The notes below the pieces were generated by a model. It was not told where the DNA came from, did no database searches, and was given only the letters and a program-made list of their open reading frames with translations. Shown here piece by piece: positions 12,158 to 21,198 of a DNA stretch of 64,000 nt. The translations under genes and the position numbers were made by a program. Location of the stretch: positions 3,968,001 to 4,032,000 of the forward strand of contig NZ_CP194171.1 in assembly GCF_050908845.1 (NCBI RefSeq), written 5' to 3'. Position 1 is the first letter of the stretch, and each line of letters starts with the position of its first letter. The stretch comes from Marinobacterium_D sp050908845. Its GTDB lineage: Bacteria > Pseudomonadota > Gammaproteobacteria > Pseudomonadales > Balneatricaceae.

Positions 12158-13738
12158 TCACTCCCACTCGATGGTGGCAGGCGGCTTGCTCGATACGTCG
12201 TAAGTGACACGGGACACCTGCGCGATCTCGTTAATGATACGGCTGGAAACCTTCTCCAGCAGCTCATACGGCAGGTGCGCCCAGCGTGCGGTCATGAAGT
12301 CGATTGTTTCCACGGCGCGCAGTGCGATCACGTACTCGTAGCGACGGCCGTCACCGACAACACCCACGGACTTCACCGGCAGGAACACGGCGAATGCCTG
12401 GCTGGTTTTGTGGTACCAGTCCGCGTTATGCAGCTCTTCAATGAAGATCGCGTCAGCTTCACGCAGGATGTCGGCATATTCCTTTTTGACTTCGCCAAGG
12501 ATACGCACACCCAGACCCGGTCCCGGGAAGGGGTGACGGTAGACCATGTCGTACGGCAGACCCAGTTCCAGACCGATCTTGCGTACTTCATCCTTGAACA
12601 GTTCGCGCAGCGGCTCGACCAGCTCGAACTTCATATCTTCCGGCAGGCCGCCCACGTTGTGGTGCGACTTGATCACGTGCGCCTTGCCGGTCTTGGCAGC
12701 GGCGGACTCGATCACGTCCGGGTAGATGGTGCCCTGGGCCAGGAACCGGCAGTCAGTCAGACGCGCCGCTTCATAATCGAACACCTCGATAAAGGTGTTA
12801 CCGATGATCTTACGCTTGGCTTCAGGGTCATTGACGCCGCCCAGACGACTCAGGAACTGATCCTCAGCGTCGGAGCGGATCACGTTCACGCCCATGTTGC
12901 GCGCAAACATCTCCATCACCTGATCGCCTTCATGCTTACGCAGCAGACCGTTATCGACGAATACGCAGGTCAGTCGATCGCCGATCGCCTTATGTAGCAG
13001 CGCCGCTACGACTGAGGAGTCGACACCGCCGGACAGACCGAGCAGCACCTTCGCGTCGCCCACCTGGTCACGCACTTTTTCGATCAGGTCATCGATGATG
13101 CGGGCCGGCGTCCACAGCGCCTCGGTATCACAGATCTCGCGCACGAAACGCTCAAGGATGCGCAGGCCCTGTTTGGTGTGCGTCACTTCCGGGTGGAACT
13201 GTACACCGTAGAGACTGCGCTTCGGATCGCACATTGCAGATACAGGCGCAGATTCAGTGCCGGCAATCACGTGGAAGCCTTCCGGCAGATCGACCACCTT
13301 ATCGCCGTGGCTCATCCACACATCGAGAGAGAGCGCGCCGTTGTTGGCGATGTGATCTTCGATACCCTCAAGCAGACGGCTCGGGCTATCGGCCAGGCGA
13401 ACGCGGGCATAACCGAATTCGCGCTTGTCCGAGCTGGAGACACTGCCGCCGAGCTGAGTGGCCATGGTCTGCATGCCGTAGCAGATACCCAGCACCGGAA
13501 TGCCCATATCAAAAACGCAGGCCGGTGCTCGCGGTGAATCCAGCTCAGTGACCGACTCGGGACCACCCGCCAGGATAATCCCCTTGGGTGCGAACTCCCG
13601 AATCTCCTCTTCGGTCATGTCGAAGGCATGAACCTCGGAATAGACACCGATCTCACGCACGCGACGTGCAATCAGCTGGGTGTACTGCGAACCGAAATCA
13701 AGAATCAGGATACGTTGTGCGTGAATATCTTTGGACAT
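12158..13738 (-). CDS. guaA: GMP synthase (glutamine-hydrolysing)
   Basis: A 526-residue amidotransferase converting XMP to GMP. The N-terminal class I glutaminase has nucleophile Cys86 in GICYGMQ and FHPEVTHT further on. The ATP-pyrophosphatase domain has the PP-loop LSGGVDSS. The C-terminal dimerisation domain ends in the family-standard KPPATIEWE. The start MSKDIHAQRILILDFG is chosen over an ATG five codons upstream, because GGAG is nine bases before it and it matches other GuaA proteins. It is second in the guaB-guaA operon. Confidence 0.97.
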   Translation of the reverse strand: MSKDIHAQRILILDFGSQYTQLIARRVREIGVYSEVHAFDMTEEEIREFAPKGIILAGGPESVTELDSPRAPACVFDMGIPVLGICYGMQTMATQLGGSVSSSDKREFGYARVRLADSPSRLLEGIEDHIANNGALSLDVWMSHGDKVVDLPEGFHVIAGTESAPVSAMCDPKRSLYGVQFHPEVTHTKQGLRILERFVREICDTEALWTPARIIDDLIEKVRDQVGDAKVLLGLSGGVDSSVVAALLHKAIGDRLTCVFVDNGLLRKHEGDQVMEMFARNMGVNVIRSDAEDQFLSRLGGVNDPEAKRKIIGNTFIEVFDYEAARLTDCRFLAQGTIYPDVIESAAAKTGKAHVIKSHHNVGGLPEDMKFELVEPLRELFKDEVRKIGLELGLPYDMVYRHPFPGPGLGVRILGEVKKEYADILREADAIFIEELHNADWYHKTSQAFAVFLPVKSVGVVGDGRRYEYVIALRAVETIDFMTARWAHLPYELLEKVSSRIINEIAQVSRVTYDVSSKPPATIEWE

Positions 13739-13787
13739 CTCAGGTAACTCCACCGAAACCCGCAGTTTTACAGCGCCAGAAACGAAA

Positions 13788-13811
13788 AGTGGGGCGGCAC
13801 TCGCCCCACTC
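13788..13811 (-). terminator. Hairpin between guaB and guaA (possible attenuator)
   Basis: A perfect 9-bp stem AGTGGGGCG (13789-13797) / CGCCCCACT (13802-13810) has a 4-nt loop. On the minus strand it is followed by TTTTCGTTT, an interrupted T-tract. It could partially terminate guaB transcripts or protect their 3' ends; full termination is doubtful because guaA follows 70 bp later without an obvious promoter. Confidence 0.5.
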
Positions 13812-13833
13812 TGGTCGCTATTTCTATTTAGCG

Positions 13834-15303
13834 TTAGCCGATACGGTAGTTCGGCGCCTCTTTGGTAATGCTCACATCGTGGACATGGCTCTCGCCGATG
13901 CCCGCGCTGGTGATGCGTACAAACTTGGGCTTGGTACGCATCTCGTCCACGGTCGCGCAGCCGGTGTAGCCCATGGAGGCACGCAGGCCACCCATCAGCT
14001 GATGCACTACGCCGCCCATCGGCCCCTTACAGGGTACGCGGCCTTCGATTCCTTCCGGAACCAGCTTGTCGACACCCGCTTTGGCGTCCTGGAAATAGCG
14101 GTCGGAAGAACCGGTGCTGCCGGACATGGCGCCCAGGGAACCCATACCACGGTAAGACTTGAATGCGCGGCCCTGGAACAGTTCCACTTCGCCCGGCGCT
14201 TCATCGGTACCGGCCAGCATGGAGCCGACCATCACCGCAGATGCACCGGCAGCGATCGCCTTGCCGATATCACCGGAGAAACGGATACCGCCATCGGCGA
14301 TCAGCGGGATACCGCGATCCTTGAGCGCTTCCGCCACGTTGGCGACAGCGGAGATCTGCGGAACGCCGATACCGGCAACGATACGGGTAGTACAGATAGA
14401 GCCCGGACCGATACCGACCTTGACGCCATCCGCGCCGGCTTCAGCCAGTGCGATGGCCGCTTCAGCGGTGGCGATGTTGCCGCCCACGACCTGCACCTGA
14501 GGGAAGTTCTGCTTAACCCAGGCGACGCGATCGATAACACCCTTGGAGTGACCGTGCGCAGTATCAACAACGATCATGTCCACGCCTGCAGCGGCCAGCG
14601 CAGCGACACGATCTTCAGTCTCGGCACCAGTACCGACAGCAGCACCGACGATCAGGCGACCCTGACTGTCTTTCGCCGCGTTCGGGAACGCCTGCGCCTT
14701 GTTCATATCCTTGACGGTCACCATGCCACGCAGGGCAAAGTTATCATCAACCAGCAGGATCTTCTCGATGCGGTGCCTGCGCAGCAGATCACTGATCACC
14801 GAGGTGTCTTCGCCTTCGCGAGCCGTGACCAGCTTCTCTTTCTGGGTCATGATTTTGCCGACCCGGGCATCCAGATCGCTTTCGAAACGAACGTCGCGGC
14901 TGGTGACAATACCGACAAGTTCGTTGCCATCAACCACCGGGAAACCGGAGAAACCGTACTGGTCGGCAAGATCGAGAACCTCGCGCACCGTGGTTTCTGA
15001 GGTGCAGGTTACCGGATCGGTGACGATGCCGGACTCGTATTTCTTAACCTTGCGAACCTGGGCAGCCTGTTCTTCTACCGTCAGGTTCTTGTGGATAACC
15101 CCGATACCGCCTTCCTGTGCCATCGCAATCGCAAGACGCGCTTCGGTTACTGTATCCATCGCCGAAGAGACCAACGGGATATTGAGCTCGATTCCCTTGG
15201 TCAGTCGGGTCTTCAACGAAACGCTTTTGGGCAGGACTTCGGAGTAACCAGGCACCAGCAAAACATCATCAAAAGTGAGAGCTTCCTCGACGATTCGCAA
15301 CAT
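13834..15303 (-). CDS. guaB: Inosine-5'-monophosphate dehydrogenase
   Basis: A 489-residue IMPDH catalysing the NAD-dependent IMP to XMP step. A TIM-barrel core is split by a pair of CBS domains (about residues 93-205) that bind regulatory nucleotides. The catalytic Cys304 lies in the loop GPGSICTTR. The flap has the usual RYFQ segment. Length is standard. It is first in the guaBA operon and divergent from xseA, a common gammaproteobacterial arrangement. Confidence 0.97.
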   Translation of the reverse strand: MLRIVEEALTFDDVLLVPGYSEVLPKSVSLKTRLTKGIELNIPLVSSAMDTVTEARLAIAMAQEGGIGVIHKNLTVEEQAAQVRKVKKYESGIVTDPVTCTSETTVREVLDLADQYGFSGFPVVDGNELVGIVTSRDVRFESDLDARVGKIMTQKEKLVTAREGEDTSVISDLLRRHRIEKILLVDDNFALRGMVTVKDMNKAQAFPNAAKDSQGRLIVGAAVGTGAETEDRVAALAAAGVDMIVVDTAHGHSKGVIDRVAWVKQNFPQVQVVGGNIATAEAAIALAEAGADGVKVGIGPGSICTTRIVAGIGVPQISAVANVAEALKDRGIPLIADGGIRFSGDIGKAIAAGASAVMVGSMLAGTDEAPGEVELFQGRAFKSYRGMGSLGAMSGSTGSSDRYFQDAKAGVDKLVPEGIEGRVPCKGPMGGVVHQLMGGLRASMGYTGCATVDEMRTKPKFVRITSAGIGESHVHDVSITKEAPNYRIG

Positions 15304-15433
15304 TGTTAGCCAGCCTGTCTATCTATGAAAAATGAAACGAGCAATTCTACAGAAATCACCCGCTGATCACAATTTAACTGGCGATATTTACAATAGAAAG
15401 TCCGTTGCCCCTTCAGGAAAAAACAGCGGTAGA

Positions 15434-16804
15434 ATGAACGCCATGACTATATCCTCCCACACCCTGGCCGCATCCAGTCGCGCGCTGTCTGTAAGCGCCC
15501 TGAACCGCCAGGTTAAATCGCTGCTGGAAAACTCCTTCCTGTCGATTCAGGTGATCGGCGAAATCAGCAACTTTGCCCGCCCCTCTTCCGGGCACTGGTA
15601 CTTCACCCTGAAAGACAGCAGGGCCCAGGTACGCTGTGCCATGTTCCGGGGCCGCAACCTGGCGACCGGCTTTGTCCCGCGTGAAGGTGACGAGGTGGTC
15701 GTCACCGCCCGCGTCAGCCTCTACGAGGGACGCGGTGACTACCAGCTGATCTGCGAACGCATGGAGAAGAGCGGCCTCGGCCGACTGCAGCAGGCGTTCG
15801 AAGCACTGAAGGCAAAACTGCAGAAAGAGGGGCTATTTGAGCAGGGCCGCAAGCGCGCTTTGCCGACCCACCCGAAACATATAGGTGTCATCACCTCGCC
15901 CAGCGGTGCCGCTATCCACGATATCCTGACGGTGCTGAAGCGCCGTTTTCCCGGCCTGCCTGTCACCCTCTACCCCACGGCGGTTCAGGGGCAGGAGGCC
16001 AGGGCACAGATCGTCAGGGCGATCGAGCTGGCCAACCGGCACGCCGCCTGTGACGTACTGATCGTCGGTCGCGGTGGCGGCTCGCTGGAGGATCTCTGGC
16101 CCTTCAATGAAGAGGCGGTGGCCCGGGCTATCCTCAACTCACCGATCCCGGTGGTTTCCGCGGTCGGTCACGAGGTGGATATCTCCATCAGCGACCTGGT
16201 GGCGGACCAGCGCGCGCCAACCCCGTCGGCGGCGGCGGAACTGCTCAGTCCCGACCGGCACGCACTGAACCTGCGCCTGCAGCAACTGCAGCGCCGCCTG
16301 CAAAGCCGCATGCGCTGGCAGCTGGAGAAGAAACGCCAGCAGGTGAACGCGGCCCGCCAGCGTCTGCGCCACCCGGGCGACAAGGTGCGAGAACATATGC
16401 AGGCGCTGGACCGGCTCGAACTGCGCCTGACCCGCGCGACCACACGGCATATACAGCTCCAGCGCGCGCGTATTGACCAGCTGCAGCGCCGGCTGCAACG
16501 GGTGACACCCCTAAACCGGATCGCTCAACACCGCGAACGCCTGAGCCAGATAGATCAGTTGATGCCGCGCCTGATGCAGCAGCACCTGGAGCGCAGCCGG
16601 CTGCGCCTGGCACAACAAAGCGGGAAACTTCACTCCGTCAGCCCCCTGGCAACGCTGGAGCGCGGCTACTCGATCCTGCTGGACAGCACCGGGCAAGCGG
16701 TAACAGACAGTGCGCGGGTCCAGGTGGGCGACGCTGTCGAAGCGCGGCTTCACAGGGGACGCCTGCAATGTACGATCGACCGAATCGATGAGGAGAGCAC
16801 ATGA
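15434..16804 (+). CDS. xseA: Exodeoxyribonuclease VII large subunit
   Basis: A 456-residue subunit of the ssDNA exonuclease. An N-terminal OB-fold (about residues 20-115, with VIGEISNF and the HWYFTLKD segment) precedes the catalytic domain. That domain has GRGGGSLEDLWPFN and the VGHEVD motif. A long arginine-rich coiled coil occupies the C-terminal half. An ATG at 15332 is open in frame, but its extra 34 residues look non-homologous; the start at 15434, or 15443 three codons later, is preferred. The stop overlaps the next ATG by four bases, indicating translational coupling. xseB is not in this window. Confidence 0.93.
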   Translation: MNAMTISSHTLAASSRALSVSALNRQVKSLLENSFLSIQVIGEISNFARPSSGHWYFTLKDSRAQVRCAMFRGRNLATGFVPREGDEVVVTARVSLYEGRGDYQLICERMEKSGLGRLQQAFEALKAKLQKEGLFEQGRKRALPTHPKHIGVITSPSGAAIHDILTVLKRRFPGLPVTLYPTAVQGQEARAQIVRAIELANRHAACDVLIVGRGGGSLEDLWPFNEEAVARAILNSPIPVVSAVGHEVDISISDLVADQRAPTPSAAAELLSPDRHALNLRLQQLQRRLQSRMRWQLEKKRQQVNAARQRLRHPGDKVREHMQALDRLELRLTRATTRHIQLQRARIDQLQRRLQRVTPLNRIAQHRERLSQIDQLMPRLMQQHLERSRLRLAQQSGKLHSVSPLATLERGYSILLDSTGQAVTDSARVQVGDAVEARLHRGRLQCTIDRIDEEST

Positions 16805-17640
16805 TCAATTGGCGCAACGCTCTGGGCACCGCCCTGCTGAGTCTCGGCCTTATCCCCTCCCTGGCCCAGGCGTTACCGGAGGAGGCGCGGATCCCCGGCG
16901 GCATCGCGCTGATCCCGCTCACGGGTATTCACAGCGACCTAGCCCCGATCGCCCACTATGCCGGCCAGCGTGTCATGGTCGTCGCAAGCAAGGAAAGCAC
17001 CGACAATGCGGACTGGATCGCCGTGGTCGGTATCCCGCTGAGTGCCAACCCCGCTGAAGCCCAGGCGCTGACACTTGGCAGTCAAACGTTCACATTCAGC
17101 ATCGCGCCCAAAGAGTACGAGTCGCAGTACCTGACCGTGCCCAACAAGCGTCATGTGGACCCTGACCCCGAAGCTCTGGCCCGCTGGAAGCGCGAGTCAG
17201 CGGAGATGAACGCCGCCTTTGTGCGCTGGTCGGCACCTGACCAGGTGGCAGACAGGATGGCACTGCCACTTGAAGGACGCTTCAGCAGCGCCTTTGGCCT
17301 GCGCCGCTTTTTCAACGAACAACCGCGTAAACCGCACAGCGGCCTGGACATTGCGGCCCCGACCGGGTCGCTAATATCAGCACCGGCGGCCGGAGAAGTC
17401 GTGGCGGTGGGCAACTACTTCTTTAACGGCAACACGGTCATCCTTGACCACGGCTTTGGCCTGACGTCGATGTACTGCCATATGAGCGCCATCGATGTGG
17501 CAATGGGCGATCAACTCAACGCCGGTGACCCGATCGGCCGCGTCGGCGCCACCGGCCGGGTCACCGGGCCCCATCTGCACTGGAGCGTCAGCCTGAATAA
17601 CACCCGGGTCGACCCGCTGCTGTTTGTCGAGGGGAAATAA
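16801..17640 (+). CDS. M23 family peptidoglycan metallopeptidase
   Basis: A 279-residue exported protein. The signal peptide ends near Leu-Ala-Gln-Ala (residue 24). The C-terminal LytM/M23 domain contains zinc ligands His179 and Asp183 (HSGLD) and His260 (HLH), plus His227, so it appears active. The N-terminal domain is a beta-rich extension found in several proteobacterial M23 proteins. It probably cleaves peptide cross-links in murein or activates amidases. ATGA overlap with xseA suggests coupled translation. Confidence 0.88.
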   Translation: MINWRNALGTALLSLGLIPSLAQALPEEARIPGGIALIPLTGIHSDLAPIAHYAGQRVMVVASKESTDNADWIAVVGIPLSANPAEAQALTLGSQTFTFSIAPKEYESQYLTVPNKRHVDPDPEALARWKRESAEMNAAFVRWSAPDQVADRMALPLEGRFSSAFGLRRFFNEQPRKPHSGLDIAAPTGSLISAPAAGEVVAVGNYFFNGNTVILDHGFGLTSMYCHMSAIDVAMGDQLNAGDPIGRVGATGRVTGPHLHWSVSLNNTRVDPLLFVEGK

Positions 17641-17696
17641 AACCGGGGCTGTGATAGCCTTTCGCGCTTCAAACCAAGCAATTGATTGAGACAACA

Positions 17697-18323
17697 ATGA
17701 GCGAACTGACTCTGGAAACTACCGAGCAACGCGCCAGCTATGGCATCGGCCGCCAGATGGGCGACCAACTGGCTCAGAACGGCTTCGACGGCGTGGATAT
17801 TGAAGCGGCCGCCGCCGGCCTGCGTGATGCATTCAACGGCGAAGGCCTGCGCGTCAGCGCCGAAGAGCTGACCGCCGCATTCAACGAGCTGAACCAGCGC
17901 CTGCGCGAAAAGCAGGAGCAGGAAGCCAAGGCCGCCATTCAGGTCGGTGAAGAGTTCCTCGCCGAAAACGCCAAGCGCGACGGTGTGTTCACCCTGGAAT
18001 CCGGCCTGCAGTACGAAGTGGTCGAAGCAGGTAGCGAAGACGGCGCCAAACCGGCCGCCAGCGACAAGGTACGCGTTCACTACCACGGCACCTTCATTGA
18101 CGGCAAAGTATTCGACAGCTCCTACCAGCGCGGTACCCCGGCGGAGTTCCCGGTGGGCGCCGTCATCGCGGGCTGGACCGAAGCTCTGCAGCTGATGACC
18201 GCCGGCTCCAAATGGAAGCTGTACATCCCCTATCAGCTGGCCTACGGCGTTCAGGGTTCACCGGGTGGCATTCCGCCCTACTCTACCCTGGTTTTCGACG
18301 TTGAACTGATCGACGTTCTGTAA
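17697..18323 (+). CDS. fklB: FKBP-type peptidyl-prolyl cis-trans isomerase (FKBP22/FklB type)
   Basis: A 208-residue protein. An N-terminal helical dimerisation domain begins ASYGIGRQMGDQL. The C-terminal FKBP fold has VFDSSYQRG, GWTEAL and the closing YSTLVFDVELIDVL. No signal peptide was seen, so it is cytoplasmic like FklB rather than periplasmic FkpA. An ATG 15 bases upstream exists; the chosen start matches the FklB N-terminus. It helps folding of proline-limited proteins. Confidence 0.9.
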   Translation: MSELTLETTEQRASYGIGRQMGDQLAQNGFDGVDIEAAAAGLRDAFNGEGLRVSAEELTAAFNELNQRLREKQEQEAKAAIQVGEEFLAENAKRDGVFTLESGLQYEVVEAGSEDGAKPAASDKVRVHYHGTFIDGKVFDSSYQRGTPAEFPVGAVIAGWTEALQLMTAGSKWKLYIPYQLAYGVQGSPGGIPPYSTLVFDVELIDVL

Positions 18324-18362
18324 ACCGCACTTCCACCAGGCAAGCACTCAAGGAGAGGCCCT

Positions 18363-19130
18363 ATGCAACTGAATTACCACCGTACCGGCCAGGGGCCTGC
18401 GCTGATCATTCTGCACGGTCTCTTCGGCACCTGGGAGAACTGGGGCGCGCAGATCAAGATGCTGTCAGGGCAGTACGATGTCATCGCCGCCGATCTGCGC
18501 AACCACGGCGCATCGCCCCACAGCGACAGGTTCAGTTATCACCTGATGGCCGAGGATATGATCGAGCTGATGGACAGCCTGCAGCTCGACCAGGTCATGC
18601 TGCTCGGTCACTCCATGGGCGGCAAGGTGGCGATGCAGCTGGCGATGGATCACCCCGAACGGGTGCAGAAGCTGATCGTGGCGGATATCGCACCGGTCAC
18701 CTATGGCCGTCATCATGATGACGTCTTTCAGGGTCTGTTTAACGTCGAGCTGGATGGACTGAAGTCACGCTCCGCCGCCGACAAACAGCTTGCAGAGCAT
18801 GTAGAGATTCCTGGTATCCGTGCCTTCCTGCTGAAAAACCTGCAGCGGGACGAGGCGGGCAATTTTGCCTGGAGGATGAACCTGGAGGCCCTGCACCGTG
18901 AATATCACGAAATATCAGCAGCCCCCAGGGAAGGACAATACGAAGGCCCGACTCTGTTTATCAAGGGTGGTGACTCAGACTACCTGAAACCCGAGCATGC
19001 CGATGCCATCAAGGCGCGCTTTCCCGGCGCGGGCTTCAAGATTATCGAGGGAACGGGGCACTGGCTCCACGCGGAAAAGCCGGCCGCCTTTAACCGTATT
19101 GTGGAAAAGTTTTTGAACGATCAGGCCTGA
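18363..19130 (+). CDS. Alpha/beta hydrolase, YbfF-type esterase
   Basis: A 255-residue serine hydrolase with a complete triad. The nucleophile Ser84 is in GHSMGG, an acid candidate lies in the GGDSDYL segment, and His is in GTGHWLHAEKP. The sequence resembles E. coli YbfF acyl-CoA/carboxyl esterase. An AGGAG ribosome site precedes the start. The 3' end overlaps by ten bases the convergent metalloprotease gene. The natural substrate cannot be told. Confidence 0.85.
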   Translation: MQLNYHRTGQGPALIILHGLFGTWENWGAQIKMLSGQYDVIAADLRNHGASPHSDRFSYHLMAEDMIELMDSLQLDQVMLLGHSMGGKVAMQLAMDHPERVQKLIVADIAPVTYGRHHDDVFQGLFNVELDGLKSRSAADKQLAEHVEIPGIRAFLLKNLQRDEAGNFAWRMNLEALHREYHEISAAPREGQYEGPTLFIKGGDSDYLKPEHADAIKARFPGAGFKIIEGTGHWLHAEKPAAFNRIVEKFLNDQA

Positions 19131-20065
19131 TCGTTGATCACCGCACCGATATAGTAGTCAGGATTGAGTACACCCATATCGACCAGTTTCTGGTTGAACT
19201 CGCGCAGACGCTGGCTCAACTCCTCTCTCGATGCCTGGTATTCGGCCAGTCGCTGACTACGCGCTGCGTCCTGCTGCTGCAATGTATCAAAATACTCCCC
19301 AAGCCTGCCGGCCAGCGCATCGTGGCGCTCGCTAGCGTTGCCGGGCAGCTCAGACTCGGCTGCAGATATCCTAGACACAGCGCTTTCAGCGACAGGCGTC
19401 TGGACGGGTGCCGGACTCTGTACTGGAGCCGCTGCCTGATCAGACATTGTCTGTGCCTGCTCAGGCGCTTCCTCACCAGCGAGGGGGTTTTTAACCTCTT
19501 GCTGATCAATGGAAGCAAGTTCGGCCTGGGCCTCATTGATCACCTGACGGGCCGCCTGGGCTACGCGCCGATCCTGAGCGGAAGGCTCCGCCGGAGCAAG
19601 TGCGGCACTAGCCACCTGCCGCGCTCTCTCTATATCACGCTGAGGGTCGCCGCTTCTGCTCGGCATCTGTACGCTGACTTCGCCCCCAACGGCGTAAAGA
19701 CGACCATCGGGGCCTTTCTCGTAGGTGTAGGAAGCAGCACCCGTCAGCGCCCCTCCGGCATTCTGATGCGCCTGCTCATGAGTGCGCACCTCACGATCCC
19801 GGGCGCTGAGCGCCTGAACAATTTGCTGATCCTGCAGATTCAGGTCTGCCTGCGTGGCCGAGGCGGTGCCACTGACCCGCTGACCGGTACTCAGATCAGA
19901 ATCGCGGCTCTCAGCAGAGGAAGAAGTCGTAGAGGATAAATTGTTACCGGAAGGTGACGATTCTTTCGATTCAGGGTCGTCCGAGCCCCTGGTCTGCGTA
20001 TTTTCCGAACCAGACCATCGTGAAAAGGAGTTGTACGAACTTATCGCCGTAATCATCCTGCTCAC
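19121..20065 (-). CDS. Putative metalloprotease, CJM1_0395 (SprA-related) family
   Basis: A 314-residue protein. The first 75 residues are low-complexity, rich in Ser, Thr and Gln. A conserved core follows, with the zinc-protease motif His96-Glu97-Gln-Ala-His100 and, about 25 residues on, YEKGPDGRLYAVGGEV. A Gln/Ala-rich region with predicted helices makes up the C-terminal half. Homologues are annotated as putative metalloproteases of unknown target. No signal peptide is evident. It follows an 89-residue unknown gene on the same strand. Confidence 0.8.
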   Translation of the reverse strand: MSRMITAISSYNSFSRWSGSENTQTRGSDDPESKESSPSGNNLSSTTSSSAESRDSDLSTGQRVSGTASATQADLNLQDQQIVQALSARDREVRTHEQAHQNAGGALTGAASYTYEKGPDGRLYAVGGEVSVQMPSRSGDPQRDIERARQVASAALAPAEPSAQDRRVAQAARQVINEAQAELASIDQQEVKNPLAGEEAPEQAQTMSDQAAAPVQSPAPVQTPVAESAVSRISAAESELPGNASERHDALAGRLGEYFDTLQQQDAARSQRLAEYQASREELSQRLREFNQKLVDMGVLNPDYYIGAVINDQA

Positions 20066-20117
20066 CTGAACTCAGTTGAACGAAATTTCTCTGTCAGTAG
20101 CCTGCGTCGTTGCGACC

Positions 20118-20387
20118 TCAGGCAAAGGTGTCCACGCTCTGTCCCAGCCTCAGCCCCAGCGCCTCGGACGCGTCGGCAGCCTCCTCAACGACCTGGGTAG
20201 TGGCCGCCGGTGCGCTGGCATCCACCACCGCTTCCTGCAGGCTGGGGTTCGCTGTCACGCCGGAAGCCTGCTCCGGTGACTCGGGCTGCCCACTGCCCTG
20301 CAGATCACTGGAAGCTCGCTGAACGCCATCGAGGCTGCGGTTGGTCGCATAAAGCGCCGCGTTCTGAGCTGTCAAACCATTGATCAT
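20118..20387 (-). CDS. Small hypothetical protein (89 aa) upstream of the metalloprotease
   Basis: I do not recognise this family. The start MINGLTAQNAALYATNRS has an AGGTG ribosome site six bases upstream, and the frame runs clean to 20118. The composition is Ala, Ser, Gln and Glu-rich with two short predicted helices and a central disordered Pro/Ser/Gln part. It has no signal peptide and no transmembrane segment. It lies 52 bp upstream of the CJM1_0395-family gene in the same direction, so the two may be co-expressed. The open frame extends upstream to 20522, but that part overlaps bioD and has an unlikely composition. Confidence 0.55.
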   Translation of the reverse strand: MINGLTAQNAALYATNRSLDGVQRASSDLQGSGQPESPEQASGVTANPSLQEAVVDASAPAATTQVVEEAADASEALGLRLGQSVDTFA

Positions 20388-20505
20388 TAACGCACCTGTG
20401 AATTGATCGCGCATCCAAACCATCGCCAACGGGTCGCCGACATTAACGGCCACCCGCCCTGATCTCCATCGCGGGTTCCAGTATAGCGCTAAAAACCCAG
20501 GGTGT

Positions 20506-21198
20506 TCACTTTTTAAACACACCTATGGCCCCAAGATCCAGATGCGAGGCAACCTGCTCTGCCGATGGGCTTTCCAGATGAGGCACCACGCCCAGAAGCG
20601 GCGCGCGCAACGCCCCTTTGAGGGTATCGATATTTTCCTGCAGTACCGCCATTTCCGGATCCACCACATTGGCTACCCAGCCGGCCAGCTGCAGGCCATC
20701 GCGGGAGATCGCCTCGGCGGTCAGCAGCGCATGACTGATACAGCCCAGCTTCATACCCACCACCAGTATCACCGGCAGCTCCATCAGCTGCGGGATGCGC
20801 GACAGCATTTCACGGCTGCTCAACGGCACACGCCAGCCACCGGCACCCTCCACCAGAGCAAAGTCGGCAGGCTGCATCAGTGCGCCACGGCAGTAGGCGG
20901 CGATACGATCGGCACTGAGACTGCGCCCTTCCCGCTGCGCCGCCACATGGGGTGCCATCGGCTCTGCCAGCGCAACGGGGTTAACCTGCTGATAGGCCAG
21001 CTTTACGCTGGCGGTCTGCAGCAGAATTTCCGCATCGCTGTTGCGCAGCCCTTCCCCCCGATCCTCGCAGCCGGCGGCAACAGGCTTCAGCCCAATGGTT
21101 CTCAGCCCCAGCTCATTGGCGTGGTGCAGCATCCCGGCGCTGACCAGCGTTTTGCCTGCATCGGTATCGGTTCCGGTAATGAAAAAGGTCTGTTTCAC
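20506..21198 (-). CDS. bioD: ATP-dependent dethiobiotin synthetase
   Basis: A 230-residue enzyme closing the ureido ring of dethiobiotin. The P-loop is GTDTDAGKT near residues 8-16, and the second ATP-site segment VEGAGGWRVPL is present. It is last in the bioB-F-H-C-D operon, and its start overlaps the bioC stop by four bases. Length is typical. Confidence 0.95.
   Translation of the reverse strand: MKQTFFITGTDTDAGKTLVSAGMLHHANELGLRTIGLKPVAAGCEDRGEGLRNSDAEILLQTASVKLAYQQVNPVALAEPMAPHVAAQREGRSLSADRIAAYCRGALMQPADFALVEGAGGWRVPLSSREMLSRIPQLMELPVILVVGMKLGCISHALLTAEAISRDGLQLAGWVANVVDPEMAVLQENIDTLKGALRAPLLGVVPHLESPSAEQVASHLDLGAIGVFKK

Noticed and set aside
13588..15000. 470-codon plus-strand open frame opposite guaB and the guaA start
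   Set aside because: Antisense to two certain genes, with His/Asp-rich shadow composition and no ribosome site or motif.
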